Below are positions 28,330 to 38,759 of a stretch of DNA of 64,000 nucleotides, piece after piece. The notes beneath the pieces were generated by a model. The model was given only the letters and a program-made list of their open reading frames with translations, ran no database searches and was not told the DNA's origin. Numbering within the stretch: the stretch's first letter is position 1; each line of letters opens with the position of its first letter. The DNA lies in contig CAUYUJ010018871.1 of the NCBI GenBank assembly GCA_963575745.1, positions 589,037 through 653,036 of the forward strand, given 5' to 3'. This stretch comes from Prorocentrum cordatum (lineage: Eukaryota; Sar; Dinophyceae; Prorocentrales; Prorocentraceae). Position numbers and translations under genes: made by a program.

Positions 28330-28450
28330 CCTGCGGGATTTTTTTTCCCCCGCGGGGCGCGCCCCGTGGAGGGGCGGGCGCCCCACGGTCCTGCCCCGCT
28401 CGGGCGGGAGGCTCGTCCCGAGAAGGGCTCGCCCTCCACCCGTTCTGGCT
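28330..28450 (+). repeat. GC-rich imperfect hairpins
   Basis: CCGCGGGGCGCGCCCC faces GGGGCGGGCGCCCCACGG; another G/C arm pair follows. No gene. Confidence 0.5.
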
Positions 28451-28458
28451 GCCAGGAG

Positions 28459-28591
28459 CTTGGCAGCGCTCGGACGTGTGCCTTTTTCCTTCGGCGAGGA
28501 CCATCGAGGACCATCCTTGATCATTTGGCGAAAGAACCACGCACGGAACCGAACAAAAAACACAGGGAATGGACGTCCGAGCGATGGCCAG
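28459..28591 (+). mobile_element. MITE/introner-like TIR element, copy 1
   Basis: 133 bp. CGCTCGGACGT near the left end is perfectly complementary to ACGTCCGAGCG near the right end; the inverted repeat extends outward as CTTGGCAG / ATGGCCAG with mismatches. Interior block GAATGGACGTCCGAGCGATG is shared by all three copies. Confidence 0.7.
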
Positions 28592-28670
28592 GGAGGAGCA
28601 GGGCCAGGAAGTTAAAGGAGCCGTCCAGTGAGAGCCCCGAGAAGGAGCTGCCCTCCCCCTGTGTAGCTCT

Positions 28671-28805
28671 CTTGGCAGCGCTCGGGCGTGTGCATTTTTT
28701 TCCTTCGGCGAGGACCATCGAGGAGAATCCTCGATCATCTGGCGAAAAAAACCACGCGCGAAACCGAACAAAAACACAGGGAATGGACGTCCGAGCGATG
28801 GCCAG
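28671..28805 (+). mobile_element. MITE/introner-like TIR element, copy 2
   Basis: Same element 212 bp downstream, together with the flanking sequence of copy 1, so the pair arose by tandem duplication of a 212-bp segment rather than by two insertions. Confidence 0.7.
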
Positions 28806-29050
28806 GGAGAGCAAGAGGAGCAGGGCCGGGAAGTTCAAGGGGCCGTCCAGCGAGAGCCCCGGAGAAGGAGCTGCCCTCCCTCTGTCAGGAGGGGAAAAAA
28901 CACACACAGACACCATTGATCGTCGATTCCCCCGAAAAATATGGGAAAAGGTGGGAAGTGGGAGGGGGAAGGCAAAAACCCAGAAAATGTAGGAAAACAT
29001 GGGGAATAATTTTATTTCTGTGTATATGTTTGTGTGTTTGTGTGTTTGTG
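28806..29050. other. No gene recognised
   Basis: End of the 212-bp duplication, then GT-rich sequence (TGTGTTTGTGTGTTTGTG near 29030). Confidence 0.5.
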
Positions 29051-29600
29051 GGCCCCTTCACTCTGTGTAGCTCTTGCACAGCGTTGCACTTCTGAGCGGC
29101 CTGAGGAGTGTCCAGCGGGAGCCCAATTCAACAGGGAGCTTCCCGCCGTCCGTGTAAAACGGTGGGGGCGCTGTTTCGGGAGTGTGACCAGGAGGCGTCA
29201 GACCCTTGAGGATTCGTTGTCTGAGGGCGGCAGTGGCATCCATGACCAAGCCTCAATTGGAGTTCCACCAGCTTCCAGACCATGGATTATGTATTCCATG
29301 GTTCCTTGTCCAACGCCCACCATAAATGTACAAGCTTGAGATACGGGTCATATCATGTGAGAAAGTCTCCGGCGCGTGCTGCATGTTTAAAATGAGCCGC
29401 CCTTCAACTGTGTAACCGCTGGAACAGTTCACACGAATACGCGCGGCACTAAGGCGAGAGTCACATGGTAGAAACGGCCAGTCCTCCATCTGTGTAGCCC
29501 TGGGAAACTTTTATGACGATTACGCAAGGCGCCAAAGCAAGATCAAGAGTTTGAAAACCGCCCGCCCTCTACCAGCGTAATTGCTAGAAGGTGTGGAAAT
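29050..29600 (-). repeat. Degenerate 80-bp minisatellite, inverted relative to 26.1-26.95 kb
   Basis: On the minus strand it reads TCTCGCCTTAGTGCCGCGCG, ACACAGATGGAGGACTGG and related blocks of the array at 26100-26950. Confidence 0.6.
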
Positions 29601-30097
29601 TTCTGGCGAAACGCCTGGAAAGCCCTCCCGACACGTCCGGTGGGTGCTACGACGCTATGACGATGAGGAGCTGTGCATGCGGAAGCAGGCTGATGCCAAG
29701 GAGGGAACAGGACGACGGGACCATTAGATGAGCGAATCTGCTCTTGCGCGTTTGAAATTCCCAGGGGCTTTAAAGGGGCACCCGGGGCATTCCAGGGGCC
29801 AGGGACCTCCGCGGATTGGGGAGCTCCAGGCCTCGCGGGTGCCTCCAGAAGAGGCCTCCTCGCACGGCTCTCCCCCCCTTCCCCAGTGCTGTCAAAGGCG
29901 CCGATGACCCCACTGGGACCCTGAATCCCCCATTCCTCGATCGAGGATCCAGGAATCCAGGGATCATCAGGCCCTCGATCGACCATCGACAGGGGAGCAG
30001 GAGGAGGACGGAGGAGGGTGGAGGAGCGAGGACGAGGGAGGGATGAGGGAAGGGAGGAGGAGGAGGAGGAGGAGGAGGAGGAGGAGGAGGAGGAGAG
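29600..30097. other. No gene; ends in a GGA tract
   Basis: Mixed sequence with TCGATCGAGGATCCAGGA-type direct repeats near 29935-29960, then GGA triplets at 30000-30095 directly abutting the spliced-leader copy. Confidence 0.5.
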
Positions 30098-30119
30098 TCC
30101 GCAGCCATTTTGGCTCAAG
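30098..30119 (+). other. Relic of the dinoflagellate spliced leader (DinoSL)
   Basis: Reads TCCGCAGCCATTTTGGCTCA followed by AG. It matches the 22-nt DinoSL consensus (CCGTAGCCATTTTGGCTCAA then G, with a variable first base) except for one T-to-C change. A genomic copy followed by coding sequence is the established signature of a trans-spliced mRNA that was reverse transcribed and reinserted. A weaker similarity (GCAGCCATCTTGGAGAAG) lies near 30190. Confidence 0.85.
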
Positions 30120-30323
30120 GCCGTTTGCGGAAGATTAGCACAAGGGGGGACGGCCTCAGCCCGGTTGCCGCGCCGCGGCCCGGCGGGCGCCAGCAGCCAT
30201 CTTGGAGAAGCGGCCTCGGCATGGCGCAGCCGATCGGGGTGACGGATACCAGTTCTTGGGCCCGCCAGGCTCGACTCGCCCGACGGGCCAAGTCCCCCCC
30301 CACTGGTTGGATCCCCTTAAGGT
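30120..30323 (+). other. Possible 5' UTR of the retrocopy
   Basis: GC-rich, no clear start codon choice; follows the leader directly. Confidence 0.4.
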
Positions 30324-31850
30324 TTGATTCCGGCCAGGCTCCTCCAGGACCTAACCAAGTTTTGGATTATTTTAATGGCGAGTGGGAGAAGATGTGGACC
30401 ACGCCGGGGTGGGCACCATTCTGATGCGGACCCTCTAGATTATCTGGAGCAGCACATTGCCAGGCAACAAGCGGCCCAACGTGTTGCTCACGACAAGCTA
30501 CAAGATCAAATCAAGTCGATCGATGAGCTCCAAATACACCTCGGTCAGTGGGAGGAGTGGTGGAATCATCAAGAATCACAGGAGAACAGTGGAAGCGCAG
30601 GGATTCGTTATGGGGGGCATGTTGGATGCCGGACTGGGACGAAGACGCGCTCCAGAACCATAGCGTGCGAGAAGCGACGGCAGTACCAAAGCGTGCGGGA
30701 AGCGTCAGCGACGAGAGAGACAGAAACCAAATGCCATCAGCTTCGTGTGTGCGCCCGTCTGTGCGAGAAGAGTTTGGCCGTGGCAGTTTACGGAGGCGTG
30801 AACGACAGCAACCAGACGTCCTCGGATACAGGCGCGGGCCCACACGTGCGAAGGGGCGGCGGTGCCAGCGGACAAAGCCAAGACGCCATCAGCTACATAC
30901 GCGGGGCCGTGCGTACGAGAAATGTCAGCAGTGGCAGCGGTCGGCGGCCAGTCTAAGAAAAACCGTGTGCCATCAGCTGCAGGCGCGGGCCCACGTGCGC
31001 GAAAAGAGTTGGCAGTGGCAGCGGTCAGTAGCGAAAGTGACAAATACCAAACGTCATTAGCTACATGCGAGAGCCCAAATGTTCGAAAAGAATTGGCAAT
31101 GTCGGACGCTGACGCCCTCGAGATGGACCAACGTGCGCGCGAGGCCGCCCTCGCGAGGCGCCAGACAATCGCATACCGGCAGAGAACAGGAGAGCCGGCA
31201 GTGGCGGCAAACGGCTGTGAGGAGGAAAAGGAGGAGGAGCCCCGGACTCAATCAGCTACATGCGCAAGAACAGTGGCAGCACACGTTTCGGCAGCGGGGC
31301 GAGAAGGGCTGGCAGTAGTGCGAGAAGGGTTGGCGGATGTGCGAGAAGGGCCTGCAGTGGTGCGTGAAGGGCAGGCAGTGGTGCGAGAAGGGCCAGCAGT
31401 GGTGAGAGAAGGGCTGGCAGTGGGGCGAGAAGGGTCGGCAGGCGGCAGTGGTGCGAGGAGGCCCCGCAATGGCAGCAGCGTCAACAAGCAGAGGCGGCAA
31501 CCCGAAATACGAGCCCGACATCATCACTCACGACAGATGGGGCGCGCAGTACGAGCCTGACGCCATCGGCTACGAAGGCGACGCAGCGAAACAAGAGCCC
31601 GACGCCATGAGCTACGAGGACGTTGTCACGACGCATCAGCTGCGAGGGTGGCTCAGCTAAAAATTGAGGCCAACACGAGCTTGACGCCATCAACTACGAG
31701 AGTGGTGCTACATAGCGCGAGCCCGACGGCATCACCCGCGAGGCTGGGGACGCAAAACACGAGACCGAAGCCATCAGCTACGAGGGTGGCACAGCGAAGA
31801 ACGAGCCCGATGCCATCAGCTACGACGCTAGAAGGCCTGAAGCGTCCCGT
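30324..31850 (+). pseudogene. SL-tagged retrocopy, part 1: coiled coil and nested tandem repeats
   Basis: 30440-30590 reads DYLEQHIARQQAAQRVAHDK, LQDQIKSIDELQIHLGQWEE: a coiled coil. From 30640 to 31130 there is an 84-bp (28-aa) repeat; the best frame (30862 on) has PSATYAGPCVREMSAVAAV and PSAAGAGPRARKELAVAAV. 31318-31445 has seven 21-bp units (VREGLAV). 31515-31840 has 42-bp units (EPDAISYEGDAAKQ). The frame changes several times, so introns were not simply removed cleanly or the copy has decayed. I do not know the protein. Leader, repeats and the RRM downstream lie on one strand and may be one transcript copy. Confidence 0.5.
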
Positions 31851-31856
31851 TTCGAG

Positions 31857-32102
31857 TTGGACGCGGACGTCGTACATGAGGCAGTCGTAAGCGGTGACGC
31901 CTCGGGCGTGGCCTACTGGCTGCGGGATATACCAGTCTGGCGTGACCGACTTGCTCCTGGCATCCTCCACCAATTCCTGGCTGCCTGCAGATTCGCTGTC
32001 GAACGTGGCCACCGAGATATAGCACACCTATTCATTACCGAGATCAGGAGCGGCAGTGGCAGCTCGAAGAGGGACGGCAGTGGCAGCCCGGCTGTGCGAT
32101 GA
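31857..32102 (+). pseudogene. SL-tagged retrocopy, part 2: helical-repeat (ankyrin-like) segment
   Basis: DADVVHEAVVSGDASGVAYW, then HQFLAACRFAVERGHRDIAH and LFITEIR. The spacing of 'VHEAVVSGD' and 'FAVERGHRDIAHLF' recalls ankyrin-type helices, but only one or two imperfect units are visible. Followed by a Gly/Ser tail and a stop. The call is tentative. Confidence 0.35.
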
Positions 32103-32370
32103 GGGGCGGCAGGGGTTGGGTCGCACGAGGGTCGTGACGAGGTCGAGGAGAGCGACGAGGAGCCCGAGGAGGAGCTACGAGTCGGAGGAGGACGACGACA
32201 TTGCGCCGGATGATACACAGGGAGAGGAGGAGAGCTCAAAGACGTCATCAGCTACAGACGAGGGTCAGCACGCGGGAAATGGCAGCGGGCAGTGGGACGA
32301 CCAGTGAGGCAGAAACGTCATCAGCTGCAGAGGGCAGGGGCCGAGGTTGCACAGGGTTCTGGCCGAGGCA
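32103..32370 (+). other. Acidic repeat-like linker between the helical segment and the RRM
   Basis: GAGGAG-rich, with 'GTCATCAGCT' units of the same repeat family; no separate gene. Confidence 0.4.
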
Positions 32371-32636
32371 GCAGAGTGCACGGCGAGCGCCTGGTCCACG
32401 TCGGGATGTTGTCCTACGACCTTGACTGGCGCATTCTGGAGGACCACGTGAAGAAGGCAAGCACAGTGGATTACGGCAGAGTGATCACCGAAGACGGCAC
32501 CGTCTGCGGCAGATCGATGGAGTATGTATACTTGCGCTTCTCCGTCGATGCAGAGGTCCAGCAGGCCATAGCCATGTCCGCCGTGACGGAGCTCATGGGT
32601 AGCAGGATACTTGTCAGGCTGTACCCGTTGGTCTGA
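32371..32636 (+). pseudogene. SL-tagged retrocopy, part 3: RNA-recognition motif (RRM)
   Basis: The frame reads RLVHVGMLSYDLDWRILEDH, VKKASTVDYGRVI, then RSMEYVYLRFSVDAEVQQAI and ELMGSRILVRLYPLV before the stop. VHVGMLSY fits RNP2 and RSMEYVYLRF fits RNP1 (normally K/R-G-F/Y-G/A-F/Y-V-x-F/Y), with the beta-alpha-beta-beta-alpha-beta order of an RRM. Substitutions in RNP1 (Gly-Phe-Gly replaced by M-E-Y) weaken predicted RNA binding. No poly-A tract follows; more of the 84-bp-type repeat does (to about 32830). The RRM call is good; whether it is still expressed is unknown. Confidence 0.65.
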
Positions 32637-32867
32637 ACTACTACAAGCTCAATTATGTGTTGCATCACGTGTGGAGCATCAACGGCAGGCGCGTGAGAAA
32701 AGCCGGCAGCGGCAACAAGCTAGGCACCAGATGTCATGAACCACAGGCGTGGATCAGCGCGTGCGAGAAGGGCCGGCAGTTGAGCGGGTAAAGTGGCACT
32801 GCGGACGATGCGCGGCCATCGGCTGCGCTCTCAGGTCGAGGCGCCAAGGGATGGTTGTCATAAGAGT

Positions 32868-32899
<32 letters not shown>

Positions 32900-32999
32900 A
32901 AGATACAAGGAAAAAATAAATACCAAAAAACAGAGGAGGAGGACAACGACGACGAAGAGGAAGCGGCTGACCCCCCAGGGGGGTGCGCACCCCGCTCAG
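32637..32999. other. Repeat tail and (GA)n
   Basis: Units of the upstream repeat (GCGTGCGAGAAGGGCCGGCA) to about 32830, (GA)n at 32869-32905, a short GGA tract at 32930-32965, and ACCCCCC-A-GGGGGGT just before the next exon's CTCAG. Confidence 0.55.
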
Positions 33000-33090
33000 G
33001 TTTCATCGTCGCTCCCGGCGGCGGACCCGGGCTTCATCGTGGAGCCCATGGCGGTCGACGCCCCGCCGGTCGAGCCCGTGCAGGCGAGGC
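33000..33090 (+). CDS. Candidate PVEPVQ exon
   Basis: CGCTCAG at 32993-32999 acts as acceptor. The frame then reads VSSSLPAADPGFIVEPMAVD and APPVEPVQARR, with a possible donor at CGG|GTCTCG near 33090. The PPVEPVQ core equals that of the exon at 39790-39915. Past the donor the frame loses this character. Phase 0 at the start, like the other exons of the proposed gene. Confidence 0.5.
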
Positions 33091-34354
33091 GGGTCTCGCG
33101 CACCTCGCTGCCGTGGGCACCTGCAATAAGACTGAATCAATATTGTGAGTTTTTGTCCATGGGCACGCACACGAGCGAACAACACACACCCATAGTCATG
33201 AGGGGTGTGGGGAGGAAGGCTGGCTCTGGGTATGGGCGCCCTGGGGGGGCTCCCGTTCGAGCGGGGACCTCGATCCGACAGCACGCATTCATGGCCCCCC
33301 TTCCGTCCCTTTCTATGGGCATGGATGTGCGATGTTCGTTCGTCATGCAACCTTGTCACTCAGCCCATCCTAGCCCTGAGCCATGGGCAAGGGGTTTCCA
33401 GCTTGAGCTCCATTTCGGGGCACCCCAAGGCCTTGCATCCTCACCGCGCATCCTCATGAACTGGTCGCGCCCGTCCTCGGCCAGGGGGGGGGGCACGTGA
33501 TCTACCCCCGCGTTTTCTCGTCGTGCGGTCGTAGGCCTCTGGGGGGCCTTTCCCCCGGCCTCGGGGCCGTGAAAAAAATCGGCTCGGGACGAAGAGCTCA
33601 CCCCACTTTGGGAAGCCTTGACGTATACGCTGTGCAGTGCTCATCATTAGGAAGGCCCTTCAAGTTCCCTCTTCTCCCCTCCGCCCTCTGCGCTGTTTGC
33701 CACCTCCTCTCACGCTTGCTCCTTACGAGTGCTGCTTTTCTCTCTCCCTGCCGACGTTTGCTTGCTCCCTCGCCGCTCCCAGGATTCTGTTGCGCAGGAC
33801 TGCCCGCATCTCGAGTGCTGGGTACAGCACCAGCAGGGGCGCCGCCTGGGTCGGGGCGGTTGCCGTTCTCCAAGGGGCGGCACGCTGGCGCGAAGATGAT
33901 CACACGTCGCGCATCGCGGGGCGCGGGGCGTGAAGCTGGGTGACGTGGGTGACGGGGCCTCGGCTGCACCACTGAGGTCCTCCTATCACCGAACGCGATA
34001 CGATAGCAGCGGACTGCGCGCTTGGGTTTGGCACTCCCGCGCCCCCCGAAGGCCGTGCACAAGAGGCCCAGACTGCCTACGGTCAGTCACTCTTCCGTGC
34101 AGCCAAGGGGCCGGGGTCAGCCAGTCCCATCTGGTCCGCTTTGGCTGACCCTCGGTTTGGGCGCCACGTGGGGCCGAATCTCTCCCCCAGGTTTGGGAGC
34201 TACGCCGTGGTTGGCTCACGTTCGCGATGTGGCCTTGGCTGGCAGGGGATAGCGCTGACCCAGATTAGCGTGTCGCCAACCTGCCTCGATTGAGGATCGA
34301 GGTCCGAGGATATTGGTTGTTTTTCGTTTTCAGTTCCAGAGGCCTCCTGGGAGC
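33091..34354. other. No gene recognised
   Basis: GC-rich sequence without motifs on either strand. Confidence 0.5.
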
Positions 34355-34600
34355 CCTCGTCATCATCATAATCAGCATTATCATCAGCAGCAGCATCAGC
34401 ATCATCAGCATCAGCATCATCATTATCATCATCATCCTCCTCCTCCTCATCATCATCATCAGCAGCAGCAGCAGGGGCAGGGGCAGGAGCAGGAGCAGCA
34501 GCAGCAGCAGCAGCAGCAGCTTCAGCAGCAGCACCACCACATGCACCATCCACCACCATCACCATCATCGCTATCATCATCCTCACTCTCCCTCTCCTCG
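34355..34600 (+). repeat. Compound (ATC)n / (AGC)n microsatellite
   Basis: ATC, AGC and CCT triplets. Poly-Ile/Ser, poly-Gln/His and poly-Asp frames on the two strands are artefacts. Confidence 0.9.
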
Positions 34601-35925
34601 ATCGAGGACCGAGATTTGTAGCCTGCTTTAGGTCCTCGTGTGTCTCTGGGGTCCCACGGGGGCTCCTCCTCATCCCCGTCGAGCATCGAAGATCGACGAG
34701 GACCGAGGATCGACGAGGACCGAGGATCGAGCGAGGCTTTTAGACGTGCTTGGCATTTTCTCTGCGCACAGATCTCTCTCTTCTGGGGGCATCCTGGATA
34801 CGAATGGAGACCTCGGGGTCGTCGTTGTCTTCCTCCGGATCCTCCTCCTCCGATTCCTCCTCCCCCCATCTTCTTCCCCCTCCTCCTCTTCCTTCTTTCC
34901 GTTAGGTAAGCTTCAATCGTCAGATTACAGCGCTCCTCGGGCGAAAAATGCATAACTCTGACTCAGACCAAAGCGGTAACGAAGTATGGCAGCACATAAT
35001 GCGGAAAGGGAAAGGCAATGGCATTTGGCGAATGTTGAGAGGGCCGCGAGGACATAGAGTAACTAAGCTGGCTGCCAGTGGCAGTTGAAGGGGGAAACAG
35101 AACCATAGCGCCACCATGTACTGCAACATGTAGCAATACGAGGGAGAATACCGAACAGAGTGAACGATATACGCGTGCATGCAAGACTAAAATCAGACGA
35201 CTAGTCAGCAGGCCTGCACGTGTTGTGTAGCGTTGCTTTGGGTGATAAAATCACCGAAGGGCACCAGGCCGCTGTGTGTGATTTCGAGTCCTCCCTACAT
35301 GCCCGTCGCACCCCTCAGGTTTGAAAGGTTGGCGTTGTTGCAAGCTTGAAACAGAGTGCTAAGTTGCGGTACGGGTTGCAGTGCAGAAAGAGAGTGTGAT
35401 GATGCGACGGCGTGAGATCTTAAACGATACGGGCTAGGCTGGCGTATATAGGCTGACCTGTGTTGGTTGGCTGTGCGGGGAGCGAAGGCAGTGAGTGCAG
35501 CCTGAAAGAGGGTCTGCGTTGTCGGCTAGTAAACGGCGATGGGTTGAAGCATGCACGGTGAGATTGCAATGCCCCGTGAAGTTTGAACATGGTGGGCACA
35601 GAAGTCTAGCTCAGACGGTACTGATAGGCGTGTGCGGTAGCCATATCTTGTATCTTGGAAGTCGCAGAGAGTGTTATCAACTAAGGTGGTGCTAACGGTA
35701 CAGGTTGGCTTGTTGGGTGTGTTCACATATGTTAGTTATGAGTGGATGCATTGGAACATTGTAATTCTTGAGCGGTAATGCAGGGTAGTTGTGAACAAGG
35801 GGGTGGGAGTGCAGTAGTAAATCGCGGAACGACAGACCACAGCGGAGAGCACATCGTACAGCTCAGTCTGCCGAGGTACGTGTTGGCGCCCTTTCCGTCC
35901 CCCCATCAATGCACCACTCCAACTT
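34601..35925. other. No gene; lower-GC stretch
   Basis: 34650-34740 holds short CGAGGATCGA repeats, 34845-34910 a TCC tract. 34920-35880 is visibly less GC-rich than its surroundings and has no long frame. Confidence 0.5.
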
Positions 35926-35929
35926 GCCG

Positions 35930-36200
35930 CCTCCGCCTCTACTTCCGCCTCCGCCTCCGCCTCCTCCTCCGCATCATCCTCCTCATCCTCATCCTCATCC
36001 TCCTCCTCCTGATCCCTCCTCCTCGTCCTCCTCCTTCATCTCCTCCTTCTACTCCTCCGTCTCATCGTCCAAATCATCCTACCCCTCCAAATCGTTCCTC
36101 TCGTCATCTTCTTCCCCCCCCCCTCTCCTCGCCATATTGCCCCTCTCCTCGTCGCCCTTCTGGTCACACTCCTCCTCCGCCTCCTCCTCCTCCTCTCAAG
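35930..36200 (+). repeat. TCC / CCG polypyrimidine tract
   Basis: Interrupted TCC/CCG triplets upstream of the next LINE. Confidence 0.85.
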
Positions 36201-36378
36201 TAACAGTTGGGCCCCGAACCGATTTGGGGGAAGTGCCCAACGCCTCTGTGCTTCCCCGCGGCACTTGAGGGACTAGGTTGACACACCCGTCCTCCCAGAT
36301 GGGTGCCAACCTCGGCTAAAGCAGAGGCATATTTCAGGCTTTGTAGCGTTCCCATTCCAGTCAGGTTTCTCTCTCGCC

Positions 36379-37840
36379 ATGGCGCCACCGTTCTACCGGC
36401 AGTGGACACGATGCTCAGGCTGCCAGCGTTGCAAGTACAACGACGTGCTCCTCAAGCAGCCCACCCTGGAGTGTTCCAAGTGCGGTGCTTCCATGCTTCC
36501 ATGGTCCTGTTCACGAGCCAGGCGGCCCAGCGCGGCAGGCGCAGCTCCTCGCGCCCGCGCGTCCGCTTCTCCGACCAGCCGCAGCAGGACGAGGAGCCCG
36601 CGATGGTGAACCCCAGGGGCATCCTGCAGCAGACCAGCCCGCGACGCAGGCGCTCGACCCAACAGCCTGCATCGCAGGCGCCCTCCTCCATCGCGACACT
36701 GCTCGAGCAGGCGCTGACATCCACGGAGGACCCCGGGCTGCAGGCGAACCTGGCGGCGCAGGTGGCGCAGCTCAAGGAGGAGGCCACGGGCCAGTCGGCT
36801 CCTGCCCCCCCAGTGGAGGCACTCCGCAGAGCGGACGGCGTCTGGAAGGACGCGGGCCACCGCCACGGACAACAGGTGGCCAACGCCGTCCGCCTCCGCC
36901 AGCAGCTCGTGGCGGCGGAGACCAAGGAGCAGGCGCTCGCCCTGGAGGTTGCCCAGGCCATTGGCGGCACGGCGGGCAGCGGCGGCGGCGCTGCAGCATG
37001 CAGAAGGTATCGGCGATCCCCAGACCAAGCAGGAGGAGACAGGCGCCAGCAAGCCGATCTTCCAAGTGTGCTGGGAGGCGGCCTTTTTCGACCAGAACGA
37101 TTCAGTATATTGCGAGGAGCCCGAAAAAGTCCAATCACGGGCCCTCAAGGAGAACCTGGAGGCCACTAAGTCCAACATGGCGGCTAAGGAGGCTGAGGTT
37201 CAGGCCTGCTTGTCGGAGCTCGCCAATGTCAGAGCTGCCTTGGAGACGCGCGCGGCCAAGAAGAGGCGCGCCGCCGACGGCGAGTCCCTGCCGCAGCCGG
37301 CAGCACCAGCGCCCGCGACGGCGCCCGAGGCGGCAGTGGCAGCGGCAGCGCCGCCAGCGGGGCGAGATGGCGGCGAGGAGGCTCCCAGCGAGCCCGCCCC
37401 CACGCCTTCCCCCGCAGCGGCGGCCAAGGTGGCGGAGGAGGCCGAGCGCCTGTCGGCAGCTAAGTACCAGGCCGAGGAGCTGAAGAAGACCAAGGCTAAG
37501 GCTGGCAAAAGCAAGGGAACACCGCCCAAGCCTCCAGCACCAGCAGCAGCGGGGGCTAAGGCCTCCGACCCAAACATAGATAGCTGTGACTTGGGACTCT
37601 TTCGTCTTCGTCAGCGTCTTCGGGTGCGAGTGCCGGCGCTACTCCAGCGGAGACGCAGTCAGAGAGGAGTTCATCTCAATTCGCTCGACCATTTCCCGCG
37701 AGTGTCACGTGCATGGGTTCCAAATCGTGGTCTTGGTTGGGAGGCCAGGACTACGACTACTACAGTAGTCTGGAAACACATCTCCGCGACGACAAGTCAC
37801 AGCGGAAGTGCGACACAGTAGCTACAGAGGCAGGCAGGTC
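36379..37840 (+). pseudogene. LINE ORF1: zinc ribbon, coiled coils, Ala/Pro-rich tail
   Basis: Starts MAPPFYRQWTRCSGCQRC and continues PTLECSKCGASM: C-x2-C...C-x2-C, like the minus-strand ORF1 at 24624-25292. Near 36495 the frame shifts to one with RVRFSDQPQQDEEPAMVNP, SIATLLEQALTS and coiled-coil sequence (LRQQLVAAETKEQALALEV). Near 36990 it shifts again to KPIFQVCWEAAFFDQND, ENLEATKSNMAAKEAEVQAC and an Ala/Pro-rich tail. ORF1 proteins of LINEs coat the RNA. Two frameshifts make this copy defective. The tail runs into the endonuclease part downstream. Confidence 0.6.
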
Positions 37841-38759
37841 TTCGGTTGTTCCAGAATCGCGCCAGATGCCCGGACAAATCTGTCAGCGGCCAGCACGCTA
37901 AGCAGAGCAGCGAGGGGGCGAGGGGGGCGAGGGGATCATGCCGAAGGGCTACCTGCAGACACACCGCCTGGCAGTGGCCCACGCGGCCAAGATCAGGCTC
38001 CAGGCACCGCATCATCCTCAGAGCTTCGACGGCTTCATGGCGGTCGTGGCCCACCTGGCGCGAGATTCAATTGTCCTAGTCTCGTTCTACGCCCACAACG
38101 GTTGCGGCACCAAGGGTTCGAATGCAGGTCGGTACCAGCGCCTGGCTGGCCTGCTTTGGTCGTTTCAGTTGCCGTGGATTGTGCGCGGCGATTTCCATCT
38201 TAATCCAGAGAAGCTCATCCAGTCAGGGATCCCGGATCGTCTGCATGCAAAGGCGATGGCAACAGGAGAGGGTGTTGCCATTTGCTCGCTCGGTGCAGGA
38301 ACAGTGATTGACTACCCCATGTGTAGTGAGTCCGCAGTACCCCTCGTCGTCAGTATGACTCCAGTTCTTGAGGTCACAAGGAAACCCCATGTAGGATTGG
38401 AAGTGGTCTTGCGCAGCACGGGAGAGCAACTCATCGCCCGTGTCCTTTTGACCCTGGCAGGCTCCCACAGGCCCCCAGGCCTTGCGCAGTGGCCACGCCA
38501 GGGCACACGTCAGCGTCAGCGAAGCCTTCAGCGTCAGCTTGCGATAGAAAAACGCGCGCACAAGTTTGGCTCTCTTCTCGGGTACTGCTCAACGCAGTCA
38601 GTAGAGGCGCACTCTCACGACCAGTCTGGGGTTCAAGACGGTCCTGCAGAGGTAGGGGGGCCCACCGACTCTCGGGCTTTAGATTTCGACGAATGGCCCG
38701 ATGAGGAGGACCCGTGGGCCGAAGAGTTCAACTTTTGTAGCGACCCCTCCCTAGGCTAG
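37841..38759 (+). pseudogene. LINE EEP endonuclease, degenerate
   Basis: From 37938 the frame reads THRLAVAHAAKIRL, HLARDSIVLVSFYAHNG, WIVRGDFHLNPEKL, TVIDYPMCSES and KPHVGLEVVLRS. These correspond to the interior strands, the G-D-F-N motif (here GDFH), the x-IDY motif and the S-D-H motif (here PHV) of EEP nucleases. Catalytic Asn and Asp changes suggest inactivity. The N-terminal strands must lie in another frame (37713-37900). The frame ends in an acidic tail, DFDEWPDEEDPWAEEF. No RT follows, so the element is 3'-truncated or disrupted. Confidence 0.6.

Noticed and set aside
27325-28777. Poly-Glu/Arg/Gly and poly-Leu/Ser/Pro frames on both strands
   Set aside because: GGA/TCC microsatellite artefacts; only 27571-27791 has independent exon character.
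34775-34830. EF-hand-like DTNGDLG
   Set aside because: Lacks the Glu at loop position 12 and any helix pattern; chance match.
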